A DNA stretch of 11,923 bases from Candidatus Saccharimonadota bacterium (GTDB taxonomy: Bacteria; Patescibacteriota; Saccharimonadia; Saccharimonadales; Saccharimonadaceae). Numbering within the stretch: position 1 is the first letter of the stretch; every line of letters starts with the position of its first letter. Location of the stretch: assembly GCA_030528815.1 (NCBI GenBank), contig JAUMYE010000025.1, positions 1 through 11,923 on the forward strand, written 5' to 3'. The notes below the pieces were generated by a model that saw only the letters and a program-made list of their open reading frames with translations, searched no databases and had not been told where the DNA came from. The position numbers and the translations under genes are program-made. Shown here in pieces: positions 1 through 6,350 of this stretch.

Positions 1-606
1 ATTACTTATGCAAGCTCTGGCACAAGCCTTAGCGATCTGTTAGACCTAGCCGCAGACAAAGCTACCGAGAATAAAGAAAAATATGATAGGCCAAGAATTT
101 TCTTCTTCCTGAGCGATGGCGAAGAAAGCGACGGCAGTAAAACTTCGATTCCCAAGAAGCTCGGCGACGCCTTCACGACTGGCGCAGTAATTGGCTATGG
201 TACAACTTCTGGCACAACCGTAGCAACTATCAAGCAGAATTATTGCTACAAGGACCCAGAGTGTGAAGAATATACTATTAACGATGACGATCCAGTAAGA
301 GAGTATGGACGCGATAGCTCGGGCTACAAAAAGAGCTCCGATCATATTTCGAAGCTAGACGAAGATAATCTCGAGAATATCGCCGATGCCGCAAAGGTAA
401 AGTATTACACTAGAAACGATATTTCCAACCTAGAATCAATTACAAAGGATATCCTAAATAATGGCGAAGTTAAGGCATCTGGCAGCAAAGAAGGCTATGT
501 AGATTGTTACTTCGTTATTGCCGGAGTCATTATTCTACTCCTCTTCTGGACGCTATCCGATTTGATTGTAAAACTATTATCCGAAAGGAAAGTTTCGAAT
601 GATTAA
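1..606 (+). CDS. VWA domain membrane protein, 5' truncated by window edge
   Basis: An open frame runs from the first base to a TAA at 604-606, giving 201 residues of a protein whose start lies outside the window. The segment RIFFFLSDGEE (residues 32-42) matches the late strand of von Willebrand factor A domains, where the Asp of SDGE helps bind metal. The upstream GTSLSDLL (7-14) resembles the Thr-containing loop of the MIDAS site. One hydrophobic helix at about residues 170-191 followed by KLLSERK suggests a C-terminal membrane anchor, with the VWA domain outside and the tail inside. The gene overlaps the next one by 8 bases. Together they resemble BatA/BatB-type VWA proteins paired with a TPR protein. 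VWA domains generally mediate protein binding; the partner here is unknown. The acidic insert at about residues 80-120, including CYKDPECEE, looks lineage-specific. Confidence 0.8.
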   Translation: MTYASSGTSLSDLLDLAADKATENKEKYDRPRIFFFLSDGEESDGSKTSIPKKLGDAFTTGAVIGYGTTSGTTVATIKQNYCYKDPECEEYTINDDDPVREYGRDSSGYKKSSDHISKLDEDNLENIADAAKVKYYTRNDISNLESITKDILNNGEVKASGSKEGYVDCYFVIAGVIILLLFWTLSDLIVKLLSERKVSND

Positions 607-1378
607 TCTCGACTTAAACAAGCTCGATCAAGACAAGATTCGCAAGCAAAAGCGTAAGAAACTACTTCTTATCTCGATTGCGCCATGCATTATCTTGCTC
701 GTTCTCGGCGTATTCTTCCTTCGCCCAGCAATCACGATGATGCTATATAACATGAATTATTCTGGTAAGAACTATAAGGGCGCAGAAAGTGTTGCAGACA
801 CACAGAATTTCCTTAACATTATCGAGCCATACATCGCAGATTACCAGATTGGCACCGCCATGATTCAAGACGGAGATTACGCTGGAGCCGAACAGAAACT
901 AATTAGTAGCCTCGAGCAAGATCCAGACGAAGAAAACGTCTGCAAAGTGCGCACTAACCTGGCCTACAGCATCGAGAAGCAAGCAGATAAGCTCTCTAGC
1001 GAAGAAAACTATTCCGATGCGATTATTAAGTATAGCGAAGCGGTTGGCTACCTCAGTGGGGACAATTGTGCCGATCAGCAAGATTCTTCCAAAGGCTCTG
1101 ACGAACAGGCGCAAAAAGCCATGGATCGCGACAAGAAGAAAATTAAAGATTTGGTCGAGAAGCTAAACTCGCAGGCCGACGATAATAAGCCAAGCGACGA
1201 AGATAAATACCATGACGGCCAATACAATGACGCCGAAGTTACCGACGATGAGCTTCAGCAGATGCAAAATAATAGCATGCAAATTATCAACTCAGAGCTT
1301 TATGGCAAGATTATGAAAGACGGCAGTTCTTATAGCTACCAGCGCTGCGACGATTATGGCGGCGACCACTGCTACTAG
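599..1378 (+). CDS. Membrane-anchored TPR protein (Bat-like partner of VWA protein)
   Basis: This 259-residue protein has a basic N-terminus (KQKRKK), one membrane helix at about residues 22-43, and then a helical region. The stretch YQIGTAMIQDGDYAGAEQKL and the later NYSDAIIKYSEAVGYL have the spacing and small/aromatic pattern of tetratricopeptide repeats. By the positive-inside rule the TPR part would face outward. The second half is acidic, rich in Asp, Gln and Asn, and ends in RCDDYGGDHCY with two cysteines. The ATG lies inside the upstream VWA gene (8-base overlap). AAAGGA stands 9 bases before it, so the start is well supported and coupling is likely. TPR domains are protein-binding scaffolds; pairing with a VWA gene recalls bat operons, but the exact role is unknown. 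The stop is only two bases from the stop of the converging cysteine desulfurase gene. Confidence 0.75.
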   Translation: MINLDLNKLDQDKIRKQKRKKLLLISIAPCIILLVLGVFFLRPAITMMLYNMNYSGKNYKGAESVADTQNFLNIIEPYIADYQIGTAMIQDGDYAGAEQKLISSLEQDPDEENVCKVRTNLAYSIEKQADKLSSEENYSDAIIKYSEAVGYLSGDNCADQQDSSKGSDEQAQKAMDRDKKKIKDLVEKLNSQADDNKPSDEDKYHDGQYNDAEVTDDELQQMQNNSMQIINSELYGKIMKDGSSYSYQRCDDYGGDHCY

Positions 1379-1380
1379 AA

Positions 1381-2529
1381 TTATCTAGAAACACGCTCAA
1401 TTTCCGCGGAGATTACTTCGCGGATTTTTTGACCAGCAAGCTTGATGTTTTCTTCGTCGTTTAGGCGGCCCATAGAAATGCGAAGAGAGCCAGCGATTTC
1501 CTCGTCATTTAAACCAATAGCCTTGAGGGTTGGAGATTTAATGCCCTTGCTAGCCGCGCAAGCTGCGCCGGTAGAGAGATAGATTTCCTGATCTTCAAGA
1601 GCAAAGATAATACGTTCGGCATCAACGCCAGGCACACAGAAAGGCAAAAAACTCGGAAGCTGCATCTTTTCTTTGCCTAGGAATTTGATATTTGGAATAG
1701 TAGACAATTCCTTCTGGAGTATCTTTTTGAGCTTCATGAGGCGCTTTCTTTCGCCATTCTGATGCTTCTCTGCTTCAATCATAGCAGCGGCAAAACCAAC
1801 CGTCGCAGGAACGTTTTCCGTACCCGAGCGAAGACCCATTTCCTGGCCACCGCCAACAGATAGCGGCTGAAGCTTAACACCATGGCCAACATATAGCGCG
1901 CCAATACCCTTTGGTCCATAAACCTTAGCAGCATTTAGCGTAAGCAAATCTACGCCAAGGCGGCTAATCCTAACTTCCATCAGGCCAAGACCCTGTGAAG
2001 CGTCACAATGAAGGTAAAGTGGGCGAGTTTCACCGTTTAGCTTGCGGCGTAGGCGCTCTTTTTCGACCAAGGCAGCAATTTCGCCGACAGGCTGCAACAT
2101 ACCAAGCTCACTACAAACCAAACAGACCGAGACAAACTCAGTTTCACTGTTCAATTTGGCTTCAAAATCTGAAACTTTGACACGACCGTATTCGTCGACT
2201 GCGATAGTATCAAAATTTCCGCTTTTTGCAGCGCAGGCACGAACTGCCTGGTGTTCGACATCAGAAATAAGAATCTTTGCGCCTGGAGCAATAATTGAGA
2301 AGGCGAGATTGATAGACTCCGTAGCACCAGAAGTCATAACCAAATCTGCGCCCTTCGCGCCGATAGCATGCGCGATCGTATCTTTTGCATCCTCATACTC
2401 GTGGCGCGTGCGCTGAGCTGGGAGATAAGCGGCGGATGGGTTAAAGAATTTCTCATCAAAATACACGCTCATCGCGTTTGCGGCACGCTTGGAAAGCGGT
2501 GTAGCGGCGGCGTGATCGAGATAAATCAC
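1381..2529 (-). CDS. Cysteine desulfurase (NifS/IscS-type, PLP-dependent)
   Basis: The enzyme removes sulfur from cysteine, giving alanine and an enzyme persulfide for Fe-S cluster or tRNA thiolation pathways. The 382-residue protein begins with the family's typical IYLDHAAATP. It has the TSGATES phosphate loop (66-72), H93, D176/Q179 of CDASQG, the PLP lysine K202 in NAAKVYGPKG, GLRSGTEN (232-239), and the persulfide cysteine C324 in STGAACAAS. Two usual PLP-site residues differ: the His before the lysine is Ala, and the Asn of the NNE motif is Ser (CSE, 139-141). I chose GTG at 2529, not the GTG at 2586, because AAGGA sits 5 bases upstream, it follows the previous stop by one base, and homologues start here. 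It is the last gene of a five-gene cluster. No IscU or MnmA gene is in view, so the sulfur acceptor is unknown. Confidence 0.93.
   Translation of the reverse strand: MIYLDHAAATPLSKRAANAMSVYFDEKFFNPSAAYLPAQRTRHEYEDAKDTIAHAIGAKGADLVMTSGATESINLAFSIIAPGAKILISDVEHQAVRACAAKSGNFDTIAVDEYGRVKVSDFEAKLNSETEFVSVCLVCSELGMLQPVGEIAALVEKERLRRKLNGETRPLYLHCDASQGLGLMEVRISRLGVDLLTLNAAKVYGPKGIGALYVGHGVKLQPLSVGGGQEMGLRSGTENVPATVGFAAAMIEAEKHQNGERKRLMKLKKILQKELSTIPNIKFLGKEKMQLPSFLPFCVPGVDAERIIFALEDQEIYLSTGAACAASKGIKSPTLKAIGLNDEEIAGSLRISMGRLNDEENIKLAGQKIREVISAEIERVSR
1403..1430 (+). terminator. Intrinsic terminator of the VWA-TPR operon, inside the converging gene
   Basis: TCCGCG (1403-1408) pairs with CGCGGA (1419-1424). 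A G-T and an A-T pair extend the stem inward and leave a GATTAC loop. Six T residues follow at 1425-1430. It lies 25 bases past the TPR stop codon, in the correct orientation for + transcripts. On the other strand no T-tract follows the hairpin, so it should not stop the desulfurase message. The same bases encode part of the desulfurase C-terminus. Confidence 0.8.
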
Positions 2530-2530
2530 C

Positions 2531-2893
2531 TTAATCCTTGTACAAGTTAAGTTTGATGAGCTGGAGATAGGCCTTAGTAGCGTCACGGAAGTGCTCTAGC
2601 TCTTCGCCAGAGATCTTACTATAGCTACCGTTATCTACCTTTTTAAAGACACCACTTTGTCTAACCTCGTAACGGATGACCTGGCCATCTTCGTACCAGA
2701 CCCAAACATTCTTTTGAAGGCAGAAAAATTCACGCTGTTTACCCTCTTCAACCGTGCCAAAAAGAGTACGACCAAGAGCCGATTCAGCGTTAATTAGATT
2801 ACGCTCAGCTTCAACTTTGCGCATTTTCTGGCGGTTAAAGCTAAGCTCGTTTTGAAGATTAATTAGGCTTTGTTTAAGGCTGCGTTTCTGCAT
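2531..2893 (-). CDS. Conserved hypothetical protein, 120 aa
   Basis: I do not know a function for this protein. It starts with a basic, helical, probably coiled-coil segment (about residues 1-40, with RKVEAERNLINAESALG) and continues with a compact beta-rich part: REFFCLQKNVWVWYEDG, then VIRYEVRQSGVFKKVDNG. It ends in a helix with EELEHFRDATKAYLQL. Similar small proteins with a REFFCL...WVWxE core are, from memory, common in Saccharibacteria, but I cannot check this here. No signal peptide or membrane helix is seen, so it is probably cytoplasmic. The ATG at 2893 has a strong GGAGGAAG site 7 bases upstream and lies inside the preceding 75-aa gene (31-base overlap). The stop is one base before the GTG of the cysteine desulfurase. 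Confidence 0.75.
   Translation of the reverse strand: MQKRSLKQSLINLQNELSFNRQKMRKVEAERNLINAESALGRTLFGTVEEGKQREFFCLQKNVWVWYEDGQVIRYEVRQSGVFKKVDNGSYSKISGEELEHFRDATKAYLQLIKLNLYKD
2535..2539 (-). promoter_or_regulatory. Shine-Dalgarno site fixing the GTG start of the cysteine desulfurase
   Basis: AAGGA on the - strand lies 5 bases before the GTG at 2529. It overlaps the last codons of the 120-aa gene and supports the shorter protein start over the in-frame GTG at 2586. Confidence 0.7.
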
Positions 2894-3090
2894 GCGATGA
2901 CTTCCTCCGAGATTGCGCTGAGCTCATCGTAGAGGCTTAGCGTATCTGCCATCTTTGATTCGTTATTTGTCTTGATTTCAACTTTAGGTGCTGAAGTAAT
3001 TTCTACGGCATCAACAACTGCAGTCGTACTGGACCCAAAGCTATCAGAACGGCTATTCATAGGAATATGAAAAAATGCGTCACTTTCCAT
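2863..3090 (-). CDS. Small hypothetical protein, 75 aa
   Basis: An open frame with ATG at 3090 and TAA at 2863-2865. AAGGGAG stands 6 bases before the ATG, and the gene begins 11 bases after the tatD stop. The longer in-frame version from 3186 would run back into tatD and has no support. The protein starts MESDAFFHIP, is Ser/Thr-rich and probably disordered to about residue 45, and ends in a helix with LSLYDELSAISEEVIACRN. No membrane segment or known domain is visible. Its last 31 bases overlap the next gene and contain that gene's Shine-Dalgarno site, so the two are likely coupled in translation and may act together. The function is unknown. Confidence 0.6.
   Translation of the reverse strand: MESDAFFHIPMNSRSDSFGSSTTAVVDAVEITSAPKVEIKTNNESKMADTLSLYDELSAISEEVIACRNAALNKA
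2901..2908 (-). promoter_or_regulatory. Strong Shine-Dalgarno site inside the 75-aa gene
   Basis: GGAGGAAG on the - strand lies 7 bases before the ATG at 2893. It is embedded in the SEEV codons of the 75-aa gene and supports both the overlap and the start of the 120-aa gene. Confidence 0.7.
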
Positions 3091-3101
3091 AGAATTCTCC
3101 C

Positions 3102-3848
3102 TTAAATTTGATAGATTTTCTCGGCGTTTTTCGTGGTTATTTTCTCGATTTCGTCGAGAGTTTTGCCGTAATATTCGGCAGCCCATCTAGCTACATAGCT
3201 AACATAAGCGGGTATATTTATTTTACCACGAAATTGCTTTGGTGTCAAGTAGGGAGCGTCTGTCTCAAGGATAATATTCTCGAGAGGAGCGTGTGCAATA
3301 TCTGCAAAAGTAGCGAGGCCATTAACCCCTATGTATAGGCCTCTTTTCAGCGCCTCACTAAGGTTTTTCTTGCTATCCGAGAAGGAATGAATAACAGATG
3401 GCTTTAAGTGGAAATTATCAAAAATCGGCCAAAAATCGTCAAAAGCGTCACGAACATGGAAACTGACCGGCAATTTGTTGTCCTGAGCAATCTGAAGCAT
3501 GTTTTCAAGGAGGAAAATCTGAGCTTCTTTATCAAAAGGAGGAAAATGATAATCTAGCCCAATTTCGCCAATTCCAACCAGTTTTGGCTGTTTAATCAGC
3601 TTTTTAGCCTGTTCTAGATCCTTTTCGAGCTGTTCTCTGTTGCCGTCGAATTCGTTTGGATGGTAACCATAAGTCCAGCTGACTTCTTCGTGTTTCGAGG
3701 CAAAATCTAGAGCGTCGGCAGAATCTTTTGGCGAAGTGCCGATTACAATGATCTTATCTACGCCAAGATTATGGCACTCCTTAAGAGTCTCCTCTTTATC
3801 TAGAGGAAACTCCCTATCATGAAGATGGCAATGCGTATCTACTAACAT
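3102..3848 (-). CDS. tatD: TatD-family metal-dependent hydrolase (DNase)
   Basis: This 248-residue TIM-barrel metal hydrolase carries all the family landmarks: HCH (H6, H8) in DTHCHLHD, E95 in GIGEIGLDYH, H131 in SFHVRD, H154 in VIHSFSD, and D197 in LETDAPYLTP. The family holds divalent metals and acts as a 3'-5' exonuclease on single-stranded DNA in characterised members; the natural substrate here is not known. I chose the ATG at 3848 over a GTG at 3869 because homologues begin MLxDTHCH. This start lies one base after the stop of the upstream KwaB-like gene, in the sequence GGATAAATG. A strong Shine-Dalgarno is lacking, so re-initiation by terminating ribosomes is likely. It is the second gene of the five-gene cluster. 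Length is normal for the family. Confidence 0.93.
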   Translation of the reverse strand: MLVDTHCHLHDREFPLDKEETLKECHNLGVDKIIVIGTSPKDSADALDFASKHEEVSWTYGYHPNEFDGNREQLEKDLEQAKKLIKQPKLVGIGEIGLDYHFPPFDKEAQIFLLENMLQIAQDNKLPVSFHVRDAFDDFWPIFDNFHLKPSVIHSFSDSKKNLSEALKRGLYIGVNGLATFADIAHAPLENIILETDAPYLTPKQFRGKINIPAYVSYVARWAAEYYGKTLDEIEKITTKNAEKIYQI

Positions 3849-3849
3849 T

Positions 3850-4959
3850 TTATCCGCGTGGCGGCTCACCCTCTGGCTCGTCTAGGAGCTTTTTACTCTT
3901 GATCTCGTAGCGTTTGCCGTTAACTGGCGATACGAAGTAATCCTCGTTCAAAAGATTTACAAACATACCGAGATCCTTGTCGTCCATGATAATAATCTGG
4001 CCCTGATCGTCGGTCATAAGCTCGAGCTGCATATTGTCTGCATAATCTAGAAGCTCATCCTGCTTCATAGCACCAATCTCGATATTCTGGAGCTTCTTTA
4101 CGAGAGGTTTCTTATCCTCGAGCAAAGCGTTAAGCGTAAGGCCTTCAGGGAAGCTAAGTTTATAGGCTTCTTCGAGCTCTTTTGCCTTCTGCTCAGAGAT
4201 AAGCTGCTGCTTGAAGTCGTACTGGAAGAGCTTTTCGAACTTGCTCTGGTTAAAGATAACAATATTACCATCTACAATAGCGGTTTCGTTTCCTTCTGGA
4301 ACCTTGATAGCAACATCGGCAGTTAGAGGCTCAAAGCTTTCGCCGTTAAGCTCCCAGCTGAGCTTGCCCTTCAATGCGGAGCCGGCAGCCAAGTTCTTTG
4401 CAATATAGAAAGATTCTGGACCTTCGTTACCAGGATAAGTAAAGCGAGCGACAATGCCCTTGATGCGCTTGAATTCGTATTCGTTATCCGTGAAGTATGC
4501 AATATCCTTGTATTCGTGCTCGATAAGATGGATTAGGGATTCAGCACGTTCGACTTTTTCTAGCGGAATCTTATAGATAACCTTGTCCTCACCATCACTC
4601 ATCTCGTAATCACGACATTCTAGACCCTTGTCCGCCTCTTTGACGACGAATTCTACCGCCTCGAGCATAAACATAGCCTTAACAGTCTGAGTCAAACCCT
4701 CAGAATAGCGCACCTTGTATGGTGAATAGTTTTTATTAAACAAGAATAGCTCTACAGAAACGTTGTTCTTGATTTCATCAATGTTGTTTGCCCACTGAAA
4801 AACATCAAATCTATTATCCGAAGAAGAACTACTTGCAACTGGAGCCGTCTCCTCGACAGTTTCCTCTGCTTTTTCTTCCTCTGCTACAGGCTGAGCCTCT
4901 ACTTCTTCCGTCGTTTCGGTAGTTTCGGCCACGGTCTGCTCTTCTGGTTTTTCCTCCAT
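3850..4959 (-). CDS. DUF4868 / KwaB-like protein with acidic N-terminal tail
   Basis: The 369-residue protein begins with about 45 residues of Glu/Thr/Val/Ala-rich acidic sequence and a serine run, probably disordered. The rest is a soluble alpha/beta domain. Two parts recall DUF4868, the domain of KwaB from the Kiwa anti-phage system: GNIVIFNQSKFEKLFQYD in the middle, and at the C-terminus FVNLLNEDYFVSPVNGKRYE followed by IKSKKLL. KwaB normally works with the membrane protein KwaA; no such gene is adjacent. No signal peptide, membrane helix or nuclease motif is evident. The ATG has AAAGGAGG 9 bases upstream and its own extended -10 promoter, and the gene leads the five-gene cluster with tatD next. 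The family call comes from remembered motif patterns, so a different conserved CPR family remains possible. The function here is unknown. Confidence 0.6.
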   Translation of the reverse strand: MEEKPEEQTVAETTETTEEVEAQPVAEEEKAEETVEETAPVASSSSSDNRFDVFQWANNIDEIKNNVSVELFLFNKNYSPYKVRYSEGLTQTVKAMFMLEAVEFVVKEADKGLECRDYEMSDGEDKVIYKIPLEKVERAESLIHLIEHEYKDIAYFTDNEYEFKRIKGIVARFTYPGNEGPESFYIAKNLAAGSALKGKLSWELNGESFEPLTADVAIKVPEGNETAIVDGNIVIFNQSKFEKLFQYDFKQQLISEQKAKELEEAYKLSFPEGLTLNALLEDKKPLVKKLQNIEIGAMKQDELLDYADNMQLELMTDDQGQIIIMDDKDLGMFVNLLNEDYFVSPVNGKRYEIKSKKLLDEPEGEPPRG

Positions 4960-4968
4960 AACTCTTTG

Positions 4969-4996
4969 CCTCCTTTATTACTGTTTTAGTATAACA
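4969..4996 (-). promoter_or_regulatory. Extended -10 promoter and perfect Shine-Dalgarno of the KwaB-like gene
   Basis: On the - strand TGTTATACT (4996 to 4988) is an extended -10 element. No convincing -35 is seen 16-18 bases upstream. Transcription from it would begin near 4981 and give a leader of about 22 bases that contains AAAGGAGG (4976 to 4969), 9 bases before the ATG. It would drive the five-gene cluster down to the cysteine desulfurase. Confidence 0.6.
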
Positions 4997-5007
4997 TGAT
5001 GCCAGCC

Positions 5008-6285
5008 CTAATAGGCTAGAGCCGCATCAAGCTGCGGGTCAACATCTTTGTTAATCTGTTCAAATGTACGTTCGACAACTTTGTCTGGCTCAATGCCTTC
5101 TTCATGAATATTGTTGCCATGCGGAGTATACCATTTAGCAATCGTGACACGAAGAACACTGCCGTCCATGAAGTTTTCTAGAGCCTGAACACAACCCTTA
5201 CCATAGGTCTTTTCGCCAATAATCGTAGCTTTGCCGTAGTCATGAAGCGCGCCCGTGAGAATCTCTGAAGCAGAAGCCGTAGAGCCATTTACAAGAAGGA
5301 TAGTCTTCATATCTTTCAAGATAGCTTTGCCACTATTGGCATAAGTCTTCTCATTATATTCCCCGTTCGCGGAACGCTGTTCCACAACAATATCTCCGTC
5401 AATCCAAAGAGATGCGACATCTTTTGCAGCATTAACGTAGCCACCGCCGTTGCCACGAAGATCAACAATAAGTTTCGTGCAGCCTTTCCCAAGGATTTCT
5501 TTAGCTTTTTCTTCTGCGAGCTTACCGGTATCGCTATCGAAGCGAGAGATGGTTAGAACCGCAGTCTTGCCGCCATTTCTGTAGTTCACATAAACACTTG
5601 CATTATTGATCGTTTCGCGGACAAGAGTAAATTCCTTCTCTTCGTTATTGCGAACAACCGTCAAAACGACTGTCGTACCTGCTTCACCGCGAAGCTTTTT
5701 AGCAACATCTTCGACAGATAGAGCGCTAATATCTTCGCCATCCGCCTTATAGATAATATCGCCAGCAAGAACACCTGCTTTGCGTGCAGGGTTACCTTCG
5801 GTAGTGCGAAGAACTTTTACGAAGCCATCACGTTCACCAATCTCAACACCGATACCAGCACCAACATCACCTTCGAGATCCTTCTTGAACTTCTCTGCCT
5901 CTTCGGTGGTCATGTAGTAGGTATATTTATCTCCGGCAGCGTTTACGAGACCGCGTTTTGCCTCCTCGATAATCTTTGTTTTATCTAGCTCGCCATCATA
6001 ATTCTCAGCGAGAGACATATAGACGTCGTTTAGGCTATCAAAATCAATCTTGGAGATGTCGGACTTTTTCCCGCCGATACCAAGCTGTGCAGCTATGCCG
6101 TTCCAGTTTAGGCCAACTACGACGCCAATAACAAGAGTTACAAAACAAGCGATGATTGTAGAGGAAAGCTGAACTTTCTTATCTTTTGCAGGGCTTGCGT
6201 AGTATTCGTTTAAAGTTTCATTATCTTCACTAGTTTTGCGAATGTGCTTTTTAGAACTAGCGGTATTAGAATTCGCATTAGACAT
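5008..6285 (-). CDS. S41 carboxyl-terminal processing protease (CtpA/CtpB type)
   Basis: A 425-residue serine protease. Residues 1-37 are hydrophilic and cytoplasmic, 41-60 form one membrane helix, and the rest is predicted outside the cell. A PDZ domain spans about 140-215 (VGAGIGVEIG, AGVLAGDIIYKADG). The protease core follows with LIVDLRGNGGG (272-282). The Ser/Lys dyad is S338 in NGSTASASEI and K363 in KTYGKG; the 25-residue spacing equals that of known CTPs. Family members trim or degrade extracytoplasmic proteins and can regulate cell-wall enzymes. Here the gene follows the CHAP hydrolase after 65 bases, so a role in the same envelope process is plausible but inferred. No Shine-Dalgarno precedes the ATG; an extended -10 box sits 6 bases upstream, predicting a leaderless message. 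Confidence 0.93.
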   Translation of the reverse strand: MSNANSNTASSKKHIRKTSEDNETLNEYYASPAKDKKVQLSSTIIACFVTLVIGVVVGLNWNGIAAQLGIGGKKSDISKIDFDSLNDVYMSLAENYDGELDKTKIIEEAKRGLVNAAGDKYTYYMTTEEAEKFKKDLEGDVGAGIGVEIGERDGFVKVLRTTEGNPARKAGVLAGDIIYKADGEDISALSVEDVAKKLRGEAGTTVVLTVVRNNEEKEFTLVRETINNASVYVNYRNGGKTAVLTISRFDSDTGKLAEEKAKEILGKGCTKLIVDLRGNGGGYVNAAKDVASLWIDGDIVVEQRSANGEYNEKTYANSGKAILKDMKTILLVNGSTASASEILTGALHDYGKATIIGEKTYGKGCVQALENFMDGSVLRVTIAKWYTPHGNNIHEEGIEPDKVVERTFEQINKDVDPQLDAALAY

Positions 6286-6291
6286 AAATAT

Positions 6292-6300
6292 ATTGTAGCA
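6292..6300 (-). promoter_or_regulatory. Predicted leaderless promoter of the S41 protease gene
   Basis: TGCTACAAT on the - strand (6300 to 6292) is followed by six bases (ATATTT) and then the ATG at 6285. With a usual 6-base discriminator, +1 falls on the A of ATG. No clear -35 and no Shine-Dalgarno are visible. It lies in the 65-base gap after the CHAP hydrolase gene, the rest of which shows no convincing terminator. Confidence 0.6.
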
Positions 6301-6350
6301 CGCAAAAATAATCTTAAGCGTATCTATGGTTACAGATTTGATTCAGTTTT

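Noticed and set aside
2530..2586. A longer cysteine desulfurase starting at the GTG at 2586
   Set aside because: The extra 19 residues overlap the upstream gene, do not match the family, and the GTG at 2529 has AAGGA at a good distance.
3091..3186. N-terminal extension of the 75-aa protein back into tatD
   Set aside because: It overlaps tatD by more than 80 bases. The ATG at 3090 has a strong Shine-Dalgarno site.
3849..3869. GTG start of TatD at 3869
   Set aside because: It adds seven residues that do not fit the family N-terminus; MLVDTHCH at 3848 is the usual start.
5001..5020. A short inverted repeat (AGCC...GGCT) near the end of the S41 protease gene
   Set aside because: The stem is only four pairs and has no T-tract; it is not a credible terminator.
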